Assembly: GCA_020058285.1 (NCBI GenBank)
Contig: JAGVEL010000006.1
Span: 1-33,777 of the forward strand
Origin: Candidatus Omnitrophota bacterium
GTDB taxonomy: Bacteria > Omnitrophota > Gorgyraeia > JAHJTE01
DNA: 33,777 nt
Reading direction: 5' to 3'
Part shown: piece by piece, positions 8,475 to 16,156 of the stretch
Layout: every line of letters begins with the position of its first letter
Position numbering within the stretch: the stretch's first letter is position 1
Made by a program: the position numbers and the translations under genes
Notes under the pieces: model-generated
What the model saw: the letters and a program-made list of their open reading frames with translations, nothing else
Told to the model about the DNA's origin: nothing
The model's database searches: none

Positions 8475-9521
8475 TTGTTTATTGTCGCTCCAATAAGTAG
8501 AGTCGCGGAAGTAACCTCTGTTATTGAAGCAGGGGCTGATGAAATATATTGCGGATTGTTGGTTAACGAGCAATTGGATAGTTATGCCAATGTTAATTGT
8601 CTTAATCGTCGGGCCGAAATCTCATCTAACCTTACAAACTATGAGGAGCTTAAAGAAGTTATCAGAATAGCTCGCTCGAAAAATATCCCGGTCAATCTTA
8701 CTTTAAACGAATTTTACGATCAAGCTCAGGTCTTTATGGCTTTGAGGCAATTAGAAAAAAGCATGGAGTGTGGCATAGACAGGATTATTGTGGCAGATAT
8801 CGGACTTCTATCTGAAATTAAAAAAAGAAAATATCCAAACTTGAAATTACATATTAGTTCTTGCGCCTCTGTTTTTAATTCTGAGACCGTAGAGTTTTAC
8901 AAAATGTTTAATCCTTCTAGAATGATACTTAATAGACAACTTACCCTTTCTGAAATTGAACATTTAAAGAGATCTTTCAGTAAGCTGGAAATGGAGGTAT
9001 TTATTTTGAATGAAAGATGCTATAACATCGATGGATTCTGCACTTTTCTCCATGGGAGATTTTCTCCCATCTACAATAACTTTACACGTCTGGCATTGAA
9101 TATAATGCAGAATAGAATTATAGAATATATCCCACGCGGTATATTGCAAGTATTGCATAGGCATGTCGTGAGAAATAGCCTTACCTGTTGTTCACCTTAT
9201 GCAGCGCAATATGGCCTGGCAGGAGCTAATATTGAGGCAGGAAGCCATAAAGAAAAGGTGGTTTTTAGTAAGCCGGATTCATTTTTACAAGCCTGTGGCA
9301 TTTGCGCTTTGTATGATTTTTATAAAATAGGGCTAAAGTTCTTTAAGATTTCAGGAAGATCTTTATTGGCCAATAAAACAGCGGACATTCGTTTAGTAAA
9401 AGAGGCAATCAGCATTTTACAAAAAGAGCAATTGGTGAAAGAAAAATTTTGTATAAAAATAAAAGAGCTTGTTCAACAAAAATATTCCAGGACATGTTCT
9501 CCCGAATATTGTTATTATTAG
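8475..9521 (+). CDS. U32-family (UbiU-like) protein
   Basis: This is a peptidase-U32-type TIM-barrel protein, with VAPISRVAEVTSVIEAGADE at the start, IVADIG and LHISSCAS in the barrel, and the cysteines CYNIDGFC, CC and CGIC. The C-x6-C spacing resembles the 4Fe-4S ligands of UbiU. The ORF track starts at GTG 8436, overlapping the previous gene, but a strong AGGGGG seven bases before TTG 8475 gives a cleaner start. U32 proteins such as RlhA and UbiU/UbiV support oxygen-independent hydroxylation; true protease activity is doubtful for most. The next gene is its UbiV-like partner. The role here is inferred to be an anaerobic hydroxylation. Confidence 0.78.
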   Translation: MFIVAPISRVAEVTSVIEAGADEIYCGLLVNEQLDSYANVNCLNRRAEISSNLTNYEELKEVIRIARSKNIPVNLTLNEFYDQAQVFMALRQLEKSMECGIDRIIVADIGLLSEIKKRKYPNLKLHISSCASVFNSETVEFYKMFNPSRMILNRQLTLSEIEHLKRSFSKLEMEVFILNERCYNIDGFCTFLHGRFSPIYNNFTRLALNIMQNRIIEYIPRGILQVLHRHVVRNSLTCCSPYAAQYGLAGANIEAGSHKEKVVFSKPDSFLQACGICALYDFYKIGLKFFKISGRSLLANKTADIRLVKEAISILQKEQLVKEKFCIKIKELVQQKYSRTCSPEYCYY

Positions 9522-9577
9522 GATAGTACTGCATTTAAAAAATAAAGAAACTCAAGGACTTCATAAAGCTTGAAATT

Positions 9578-10366
9578 ATGGAAAAGGCTGTCTATTTTTC
9601 AGACATCAATAAGTTAAGATCGCATAACTTTGATTATGATAGGATATATTTTGGCAATGAATTTTGCGATGAGCTGATACCATCCTTAGACGACCTTAAA
9701 TTCGCTATTTCTGTAGCTAAAGAAAAAAATAAAGACCTTAGCTTTGTTACTTGTTATGTCAGCGAATATAAAATAAAAAAGTATTACCATCTTCTTAATA
9801 CCTTGGCAGGATTAGCCCCTCGTAGTGAAGTAATCATTAATGATTGGGGTGTATTAGGGATATGCCTTCAAAATAATCTTACGCCAGTTTTAGGGAGGTT
9901 ATTAGTAAGGCAGAAACGAGACCCGCGCATCTCGTTTTTTATGAAGCTACTCCCGGATTTATCAAGATTACGCGTACATCAGACAGGATTGAACAATTAT
10001 TTTAAGGACTTTTTGAAAACGCAGAGCATAAATAGAATAGAATTAGATAATTTAATCCAAGGAATAGATATGAATGAATTGCAGGATGTAAATTTTGGAT
10101 ATTCCGTTTATATACCGTATGGGTATGTAACTACCACAAGGATATGTTTCTTTCGTAATAAAAATATAAGCAAAAATAAAAGGTTTAGTATACTGCCGTG
10201 TATTAATAAATCAGAATGTGGTTTGGCTAAATTATATAATAAGCAGATAAAAGACAATTTATTTATGAGAGGTAATACGATATTTTTTAAAAATACTTCC
10301 CAATCTTTTTTAAAGTTGGATTCCAGAATCAACAGGATTGTGCATGAACCTGAGATACCAGATTAA
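9578..10366 (+). CDS. U32-related (UbiV-like) partner protein
   Basis: The 262-residue protein is shorter than the upstream U32 protein and resembles the small subunit type: YFGNEFCDE near the start (Cys 30), SEVIINDWGVLGICLQNN, then LTPVLGRLLVRQKRDPRI, a stretch typical of U32-like partners, and late cysteines in TRICFFRN and LPCINKSECG. One early plus three late cysteines parallels the 4Fe-4S ligand pattern of UbiV, although the spacing differs. It probably forms a heterodimer with the upstream product. The 56-base gap carries no strong ribosome site. The absence of ubiquinone biosynthesis genes around it means the substrate is probably another molecule made by this island. Confidence 0.65.
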   Translation: MEKAVYFSDINKLRSHNFDYDRIYFGNEFCDELIPSLDDLKFAISVAKEKNKDLSFVTCYVSEYKIKKYYHLLNTLAGLAPRSEVIINDWGVLGICLQNNLTPVLGRLLVRQKRDPRISFFMKLLPDLSRLRVHQTGLNNYFKDFLKTQSINRIELDNLIQGIDMNELQDVNFGYSVYIPYGYVTTTRICFFRNKNISKNKRFSILPCINKSECGLAKLYNKQIKDNLFMRGNTIFFKNTSQSFLKLDSRINRIVHEPEIPD

Positions 10367-10497
10367 AAATAAAATCAAAACCAATTTTTTGCTTGTTTTG
10401 CGAATATTTCGCAGGTATATGCAGCTGAGCGGATTGATGTAAATTATGCCAGAGTAGCAGAAGAAAAAATCAGAGGCCTTACGATATACATAGGAAA

Positions 10498-11544
10498 ATG
10501 TTTAGTAAATTAATAATTTTGATCTCACTTTTATTATGCTGTGTTATATTATCTATATGGCATTGCTATTTTAAAAGAGGGGCAAGATTAACCTTTACTT
10601 TTTTCTTTTTTGCTTTTCTTTATATTTTGAGATGGGTATTAAAAAATATGGTTAGTCCTTCGCTTTTGTTAAAAACAGCCAAACAATTGACCTTAGGTGG
10701 ATTGTTTACAAATTCTGATCCGGCATTTAATTGGGTGTATATCTTTTTAGTGGCTGTTATTACTTTATTGGAATGGATATTTTTATTTTATCTAGGTTGG
10801 TTTGTGGCAGAGAAAATTATGCAGCGCTTTAGTTTTTTTCAGAGGCGTCTTTTTCCTACCTTGTTGTTAAGTTCCTTGGCAACAGCGAGCTTTCTATATC
10901 CCATTGAAGCAATTGGGCATAATCTTGGCTGGTGGCGATGGCAATCATTTATTCAAGTGTCTTATGATGTATTTTTTATAGATTGTCCTCCCCATGCTTT
11001 AAAGTCAGGATTTTATTTTATTTTGTACTTTCTAGCAGCCTATTTTTTGATCGAGTGCTCAAAGTTTAAACATAGGAATTGGAAAATGATATTTTTTATA
11101 TTACCATTTGTGCATCTCTGGACAATAAGATTTTTTGGTAATAGTTTACCGAGGGTAGTTGAGCGCATGGGGATTTTTCTAATAGTGGTGGCGCTAACAT
11201 TTCTTAGTACCTTGGAATTGGAAAATGTAAATCCGGGCAATCTTTATAAGTTTAGAATTATAGACAGGATTTTTTCCTTGCTAGTAATTTCTATATTGTC
11301 CATTTTATGTTTTACGGTTATATTTATAACTAATAAACCAGTGCTTATTTTTACCCTCTTACCAGCATTATTTTTTTATTTGTTTTCTATGAAAAATATG
11401 TCTCTGGGGGTAATTTTCATTTTTTGTATTCTGGCATTTCTTATGGGTAAAACTGTAGCAACTGTTAGCTTAATTCCGGTATCGATATTTTTTATTTTTA
11501 AAATATGCGACTATAGCGAAAGGGATTTGATAAGATGGACTTAA
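10498..11544 (+). CDS. Polytopic membrane protein, tandem family copy A
   Basis: The 348-residue protein has about eight to nine hydrophobic helices and is the first of four adjacent paralogs. Family marks are an N-terminal helix ending in YFKRGARLTFTFF, FYLGWFVAEKIMQR, the motif YPIEAIGHNLGWWRW (about 138-152), YFLIECSKFK, and IFFILPF. The E-x(6-8)-G-W-W-x-W block followed by membrane helices is reminiscent of CruF-type carotenoid hydratases (Caroten_synth family), a remote resemblance I cannot verify. Copy A lacks the GGVPL segment seen in copy B. It overlaps copy B by 10 bases. The 131 bases before it hold a 40-odd-codon open stretch with no recognisable match. Confidence 0.7.
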   Translation: MFSKLIILISLLLCCVILSIWHCYFKRGARLTFTFFFFAFLYILRWVLKNMVSPSLLLKTAKQLTLGGLFTNSDPAFNWVYIFLVAVITLLEWIFLFYLGWFVAEKIMQRFSFFQRRLFPTLLLSSLATASFLYPIEAIGHNLGWWRWQSFIQVSYDVFFIDCPPHALKSGFYFILYFLAAYFLIECSKFKHRNWKMIFFILPFVHLWTIRFFGNSLPRVVERMGIFLIVVALTFLSTLELENVNPGNLYKFRIIDRIFSLLVISILSILCFTVIFITNKPVLIFTLLPALFFYLFSMKNMSLGVIFIFCILAFLMGKTVATVSLIPVSIFFIFKICDYSERDLIRWT

Positions 11545-12548
11545 AAATAGTTCTTCTAATATGTTTTTTTAGTATTTTTATATTTATTGTTCATTCATAT
11601 TTTAGCAGAGGGTTTAGACTGACATTTAATTTTTTCTTTTTCGCCTTTCTCGTAGCTATTATCAAAGAAGGACCGATGATGATAAATGGAATATTAGTTA
11701 AGAATCCGACTATGCCGTATGAATTCTTAACAAAGAATACTTCTGTAATGATCGAAACGATGCTTGCGATAGTAGGGTGGGTTTTTACTATTTATTTGGG
11801 TTGGTATATTGCTAATAGGATTGCGCAAAGGCTAGGCGTATGGGAAAATCGGATTTTTCCGGTCGTATTTATAAGTGGCCTAGTGACAGCAAGCGTTGGT
11901 TATGCAGTAGAAGCTACAGCTATAGGGATCGGGTGGTGGCAATGGACAATAGAGGACATAAGATTAGCCGGATTTTTGGCTGGGGGCGTGCCATTGATCG
12001 TTTTTGAAACATGGACGCATTTTCCTACACAATATTTGCTTATGCCTTATTCTATTATAGAATGCTCAAGATTCAAAAGGGCCAGCTGGAAAGGTATATT
12101 TTTTCTTATCCCTTTTGTGCATAGCGTTAGTACGCAGTTCAGACCAGAACTAATAAGAACCAGCATCGAGCATATTGCTTTAATTATTCTTTTCATTCTT
12201 GCTGTTATAAGTCCATTGCGCTTTGAGTATTCAGGGGTTCGACGTCCGTCTCTAAGATGGAATTTGAACTTGAAATTATTGGAATCGCTGCCGATGTTGA
12301 TTATAATGATGTTGGTATTGATTTTGGTTTTTCTCGATTTGATTAAGATACATAATGCGCAGTTACTTATATCGCTATTACCAGTAATATTTTTTATATT
12401 ACTTGCAATCAAAAGGATACCTTTATTGTGGATAGTATTTTTTGCTTTGTTATGCCCATTGATATTAAATAGGCAGGCACTAGTGGCGGTAGTACCGGTT
12501 ACTGTTATATTAGGATTTAAAATTTTAGCAAGAATTAAGGCTGGTTAA
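11535..12548 (+). CDS. Polytopic membrane protein, tandem family copy B
   Basis: This is the second paralog, 337 residues. It carries HSYFSRGFRLTFNFFFF, YLGWYIANRIAQR, YAVEATAIGIGWWQW, then DIRLAGFLAGGVPL and PYSIIECSRFK. The GVPL plus later Trp (ETW) after GWWxW gives the closest resemblance in the set to the EllG...G..F.Y...GVPL...W layout of CruF/Caroten_synth proteins, but this is pattern recognition rather than a database result. Its C-terminal third (LLISLLPVIFFILLAIKRIP) is nearly the same as in copy C. The ATG lies within the end of copy A, so translation is probably coupled. Confidence 0.72.
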   Translation: MDLKIVLLICFFSIFIFIVHSYFSRGFRLTFNFFFFAFLVAIIKEGPMMINGILVKNPTMPYEFLTKNTSVMIETMLAIVGWVFTIYLGWYIANRIAQRLGVWENRIFPVVFISGLVTASVGYAVEATAIGIGWWQWTIEDIRLAGFLAGGVPLIVFETWTHFPTQYLLMPYSIIECSRFKRASWKGIFFLIPFVHSVSTQFRPELIRTSIEHIALIILFILAVISPLRFEYSGVRRPSLRWNLNLKLLESLPMLIIMMLVLILVFLDLIKIHNAQLLISLLPVIFFILLAIKRIPLLWIVFFALLCPLILNRQALVAVVPVTVILGFKILARIKAG

Positions 12549-12564
12549 GTAGAAAGATAATCGC

Positions 12565-13560
12565 ATGAATCAGGCATTGTTGATTAATTTTTGCGGTATT
12601 GGGATTATTACACTTATCCTGCATTCCTATTTTAAAAGAGGGCTAGCTTTAACATTAAATTTTTTTTTATTTGCGTTTATGTTGACTTTTACCAAAGGCG
12701 GAGAGCATAGTTTTAAATTCATGATTTTGGCTAAAGCTGGCCCTCAGACTATATTTCCTGCGGTAATTTCTACCCTGATATGGATATTATCATTTTACCT
12801 CTCATGGTGCATAGCTGAGAAGGTTGTTGAAAGAATGCCTTATTTTAAAAATAGAGTTTTTCCCGTGTTATTCTTTGCTGGGATATTTGTTGCTACTTTC
12901 GCTTATGCTATTGAGGCAGCAGCAATAAATATTGGCGGGTGGAATGCCCCAGTTGTTAATGGTAATGAGTTTTTACTTATCCCCTTTTATGTAGTCAAGA
13001 GGCAGTTTTATTTTTCTGTATATTTTTTGGCAGCGTATTTTTTAATAGCGTGTTCTGAGTATAAAAATAAAGACTGGAAGATAGTTTTCTTTATATTGCC
13101 ATTTATCAATACCTGGATTCCGCAATTTTTTGGCTTAGGCCTGGCACAATTTATTAAAGAGATACTAACGTTGATCATTCTCCTTTTGCTTGCTTTCAGG
13201 AGTCCTTTACGCTTTTATCCTGCGGGCACTAAACAATCTAGTGGAGGGGTTTTTTTAAAGACAGAATTAGTAGATTTATTGCCGGTAGCAGTTATGGTAA
13301 TATTGACTTTCATTTTATTTTTTATTGATACAGTTAAGTTACACGATATGAGACTGCTTGTGTCGTTACTACCTATGGGATTTTTTATATTACTTGCTAT
13401 TAAGAGAATTCCTTTATTCTGGATAACATTTATTGCTCTTTTGTGTCTTGTGGCATTAAAAAAGCTAGCAATACCAGCTATGCTGCCAGTTGGATTATTA
13501 GTTCTTTTTCAGTTGATCATTAAATCTTCCTTTATAAAAAATAATTCTTTCTCTCAATGA
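12565..13560 (+). CDS. Polytopic membrane protein, tandem family copy C
   Basis: This is the third paralog, 331 residues. It has HSYFKRGLALTLNFFLFAF, FYLSWCIAEKVVER, then YAIEAAAINIGGWNAP, in which the conserved GWWxW has become GGWNA: the second tryptophan pair is lost, so this copy may have changed or lost activity. The following QFYFSVYFLAAYFLIACS resembles copy A rather than B or D, while its end matches copy B. Its stop overlaps the copy D start as ATGA, a strong sign of co-translation. It is likely an integral inner-membrane protein; function unknown. Confidence 0.7.
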   Translation: MNQALLINFCGIGIITLILHSYFKRGLALTLNFFLFAFMLTFTKGGEHSFKFMILAKAGPQTIFPAVISTLIWILSFYLSWCIAEKVVERMPYFKNRVFPVLFFAGIFVATFAYAIEAAAINIGGWNAPVVNGNEFLLIPFYVVKRQFYFSVYFLAAYFLIACSEYKNKDWKIVFFILPFINTWIPQFFGLGLAQFIKEILTLIILLLLAFRSPLRFYPAGTKQSSGGVFLKTELVDLLPVAVMVILTFILFFIDTVKLHDMRLLVSLLPMGFFILLAIKRIPLFWITFIALLCLVALKKLAIPAMLPVGLLVLFQLIIKSSFIKNNSFSQ

Positions 13561-14573
13561 CTGTTTTACACCTATTTTCTTTTGCGTTTATAGGGCTTGT
13601 CTTACTCGTAGTCCATTCATATTTTAAACGTGGATTTCGACTAACCTTGAGTTTTTTTCTATTTTCTTTTATTGTTGGAATGAGAAAAGAAGCTGGTACT
13701 TTCTTGGGGCCAGCTTTGTCTAACATGAGATACCCCACACCTTTTATATATACTACCAATTACCCGTTGCTATTTTCTGTACTGAATACAACTATTGGTT
13801 GGATGCTTGCTTTTTACCTCTCATGGTGCATTGCCGAAAAAATTGTTGAGAGGTCAGCTCGTCTTCAAGGCAAGATTTTTCCTACATTGTTGTTTGCCGG
13901 TATGGTTATTGCCGCGCTTTCGTATGCCATCGAAGCCACTGCTATAAATATTGGTTGGTGGAAGTGGGTTTTTTTTGATCTACACTTAGCCGGATATCTA
14001 GTTGGCGGAGTACATCTTTTTGCGCTCAGCGCATGGTTTTATTTTGCCCTTAATTTTTTAACCCCATATTTTCTGATAGAATGCTCGCGCTTTCGTAAAA
14101 CCAATTGGAAATGCATATTTTTTCTTATTCCTTTTTCGAGGACCTGCACAATGCTTTTCCTTGGTTCAGATTTACCGCGCATGACTCACGAGTTTGGCAC
14201 ATTCTTTATACTGATGACGCTTGTTATCACTAATCCACTATCTTTTAATTATCCAAACTTTAAAGAAAGATTAGTTGGTGATTCTCTTGTGCGCAGGATG
14301 GTAGATATTATTCCTTATATTGTGATGTTTATCATTTTGGCTGTACTTATTTTCATCGATATCATCCAGATAAAGAATCCTCATCTACTGATTAGCCTTT
14401 TTCCGCTAGCCGTTTTTATCTTTTTGAGCTTACAGAAGATACCCGTACGGTTAATTGTATTATTTACTTTAGTAATAGGATTAATTTTCGGCAAAGTCGG
14501 GATTTCAGCATGCCTACCTGGGTTGATTTTTTTATGCCTGGATTACTTTTTAAGTTTAAGACACACCCTTTAA
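13557..14573 (+). CDS. Polytopic membrane protein, tandem family copy D
   Basis: This is the fourth paralog, 338 residues. It has HSYFKRGFRLTLSFFLF, FYLSWCIAEKIVER, YAIEATAINIGWWKW and then DLHLAGYLVGGVHL, so it groups with copy B in the segment after the motif and with copy C across the AEK region. IECSRFRKTNWKCIFFLIPF is the shared post-motif helix. The conserved glutamate inside a membrane region and the aromatic GWWxW are candidate catalytic or ligand residues. The gene ends three bases before the third radical-SAM gene, placing the family in the same operon as that enzyme. Confidence 0.72.
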   Translation: MTVLHLFSFAFIGLVLLVVHSYFKRGFRLTLSFFLFSFIVGMRKEAGTFLGPALSNMRYPTPFIYTTNYPLLFSVLNTTIGWMLAFYLSWCIAEKIVERSARLQGKIFPTLLFAGMVIAALSYAIEATAINIGWWKWVFFDLHLAGYLVGGVHLFALSAWFYFALNFLTPYFLIECSRFRKTNWKCIFFLIPFSRTCTMLFLGSDLPRMTHEFGTFFILMTLVITNPLSFNYPNFKERLVGDSLVRRMVDIIPYIVMFIILAVLIFIDIIQIKNPHLLISLFPLAVFIFLSLQKIPVRLIVLFTLVIGLIFGKVGISACLPGLIFLCLDYFLSLRHTL

Positions 14574-14576
14574 AAT

Positions 14577-15944
14577 ATGAAAAAGATATTATTAGTATCC
14601 TTGGCAATGGATAAATTCAGCTATTCAGCTGAAGGGAGATTTAAGTTTAAGTATATGCAACGCCGACCTTTACTTGGACTATTGTATATATTCTCAGCCA
14701 TAGAGTCTAGAGGAGTAGAGTGTGATTTTTTAGACCAGTCAATAGGCAATTTTTCTGTGGAAGATTTAATCAACCGTATTAATATCCAGGATTATCTTTT
14801 TGTTGGATTCTATGCTCAGTTGTTAGTAAAAGATAAAGTGATTGAATATATAAGAGCTATCAAAGAAAAATGCTTAGATAAGAATATTATTGTAGGAGGT
14901 CCGGGTTATTTATGTTACGAAGAATTTTTAGATAATGGCTGTGATATTGTTTGCCGGGGTGAAGGAGAGCTTACTATTACCGAGATCGTTGATTATATGC
15001 AAGGAAAGAAAAGAATCGAGGAGATAGACGGCATTGTTTATAAAAGAAATGGCGTTATTAATTATAATAAAGACAGAGAGTTAATCAGTAATTTAGACTC
15101 TGTCTCTTTTCCTTTGTGGCACAAAGTAGACATTGGTTTGTATTATGATTATTCTGTATTACCTATGCAGAAGCCCTTTGCGGTTATGATTACTTCCAGG
15201 GGGTGTTTGTTTCAGTGCGCTTTTTGCAGCTCACCGTTTTTATGGAGAAATATTTTCCGGAGTCGTTCAGTTGAAAATGTCATTCAAGAGATCGATATCC
15301 TTGTGCTTAGGCATGGCATTAGATATATTATTTTTCAAGACGACGTATTTGGCATAGATAATAACTGGCTTAAAGAATTTTGCAATTCTTTGATAAGTAG
15401 AGGTTATAGAAATTTGAGATGGATGTGTATATTGCACCCCCTCACCTTAAAAAAAGAATCTTGTTCACTCATTAAATTAATGAAGAAAGCAGGGTGTAAT
15501 TTATTCACCTTTGGCCTTCAATCTGCTAACCCACTTATTTTGGAAAAAATTGGACGAAACCCCATCGAGCCTAGGGCATTAAAAGATATAATTAAAATTG
15601 CAAATAGGCTTGGCATTATGACCTCCGTTGATTTTATACTTGGTTTTCCATTGGAGACAAAAGATACTGTCCGTGAAAATATTAATTTTGCATTGAATCT
15701 AAAGCCACATCTTGTCAATTTTCATCCTTTACTACTGGAACCGGGTTCAGAATTAGAAAGGGACTACAAGAAATGTGGCTTTTCTGAAGAAGAGTTGCTT
15801 AGACTCTGTTCTAGTGCTAACCGGGAGTTTTATTTTAAGATTCAAAATATATTCAGGATTATGAAGTTCATGTTTAGAGAAAATGTGTTTCTTTTTTTAA
15901 AAATAGCGAAGTTTTTTGTAGCCCTGAGATATTATCTAAAATAA
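14577..15944 (+). CDS. B12-binding-domain radical SAM protein
   Basis: This is the third cobalamin-type radical-SAM protein of the island, 455 residues. It has a Rossmann-type N-terminus (VGGPGYLCYEEFL, CRGEGELTI), the cluster motif CLFQCAFC (Cys 210, 214, 217), a barrel with FQDDVFGID and LFTFGLQSANP, and a hydrophobic, basic tail (VFLFLKIAKFFVALRYYL) like the other two. There is no DxHxxG motif. It starts three bases after the fourth membrane paralog and ends the first long co-directional run, followed by about 210 bases of AT-rich non-coding sequence. A role in lipid or polyprenoid tailoring with the membrane proteins is inferred from context only. Confidence 0.87.
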   Translation: MKKILLVSLAMDKFSYSAEGRFKFKYMQRRPLLGLLYIFSAIESRGVECDFLDQSIGNFSVEDLINRINIQDYLFVGFYAQLLVKDKVIEYIRAIKEKCLDKNIIVGGPGYLCYEEFLDNGCDIVCRGEGELTITEIVDYMQGKKRIEEIDGIVYKRNGVINYNKDRELISNLDSVSFPLWHKVDIGLYYDYSVLPMQKPFAVMITSRGCLFQCAFCSSPFLWRNIFRSRSVENVIQEIDILVLRHGIRYIIFQDDVFGIDNNWLKEFCNSLISRGYRNLRWMCILHPLTLKKESCSLIKLMKKAGCNLFTFGLQSANPLILEKIGRNPIEPRALKDIIKIANRLGIMTSVDFILGFPLETKDTVRENINFALNLKPHLVNFHPLLLEPGSELERDYKKCGFSEEELLRLCSSANREFYFKIQNIFRIMKFMFRENVFLFLKIAKFFVALRYYLK

Positions 15945-16156
15945 TATGATCTCCAAGATGCGTCAGATATCGATCTCTTTGTGGCTTTATTAAGTATTTC
16001 ATGAATATGGCTGTGCAGCTACTTCAGGTAAGGAATGCCGATATTGTTATAATCTAGCACGTAAAGTTGCGCGAATACGCGAATAAATTAAAAAATGATA
16101 GAAGATTATAAATCTTATCGATAAAGTTTAGTGTCTATAGATATATTTAAATATTT

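Noticed and set aside
10380-10515. Open frame with QVYAAERIDVNYARVAEEKI before membrane paralog A
   Set aside because: It has no start codon or ribosome site and no family I recognise; it may be a gene scar, but chance cannot be excluded.
12047-12412. 121-codon minus-strand ORF inside membrane paralog B
   Set aside because: It is a shadow of the hydrophobic + strand gene, with low complexity and no ribosome site.
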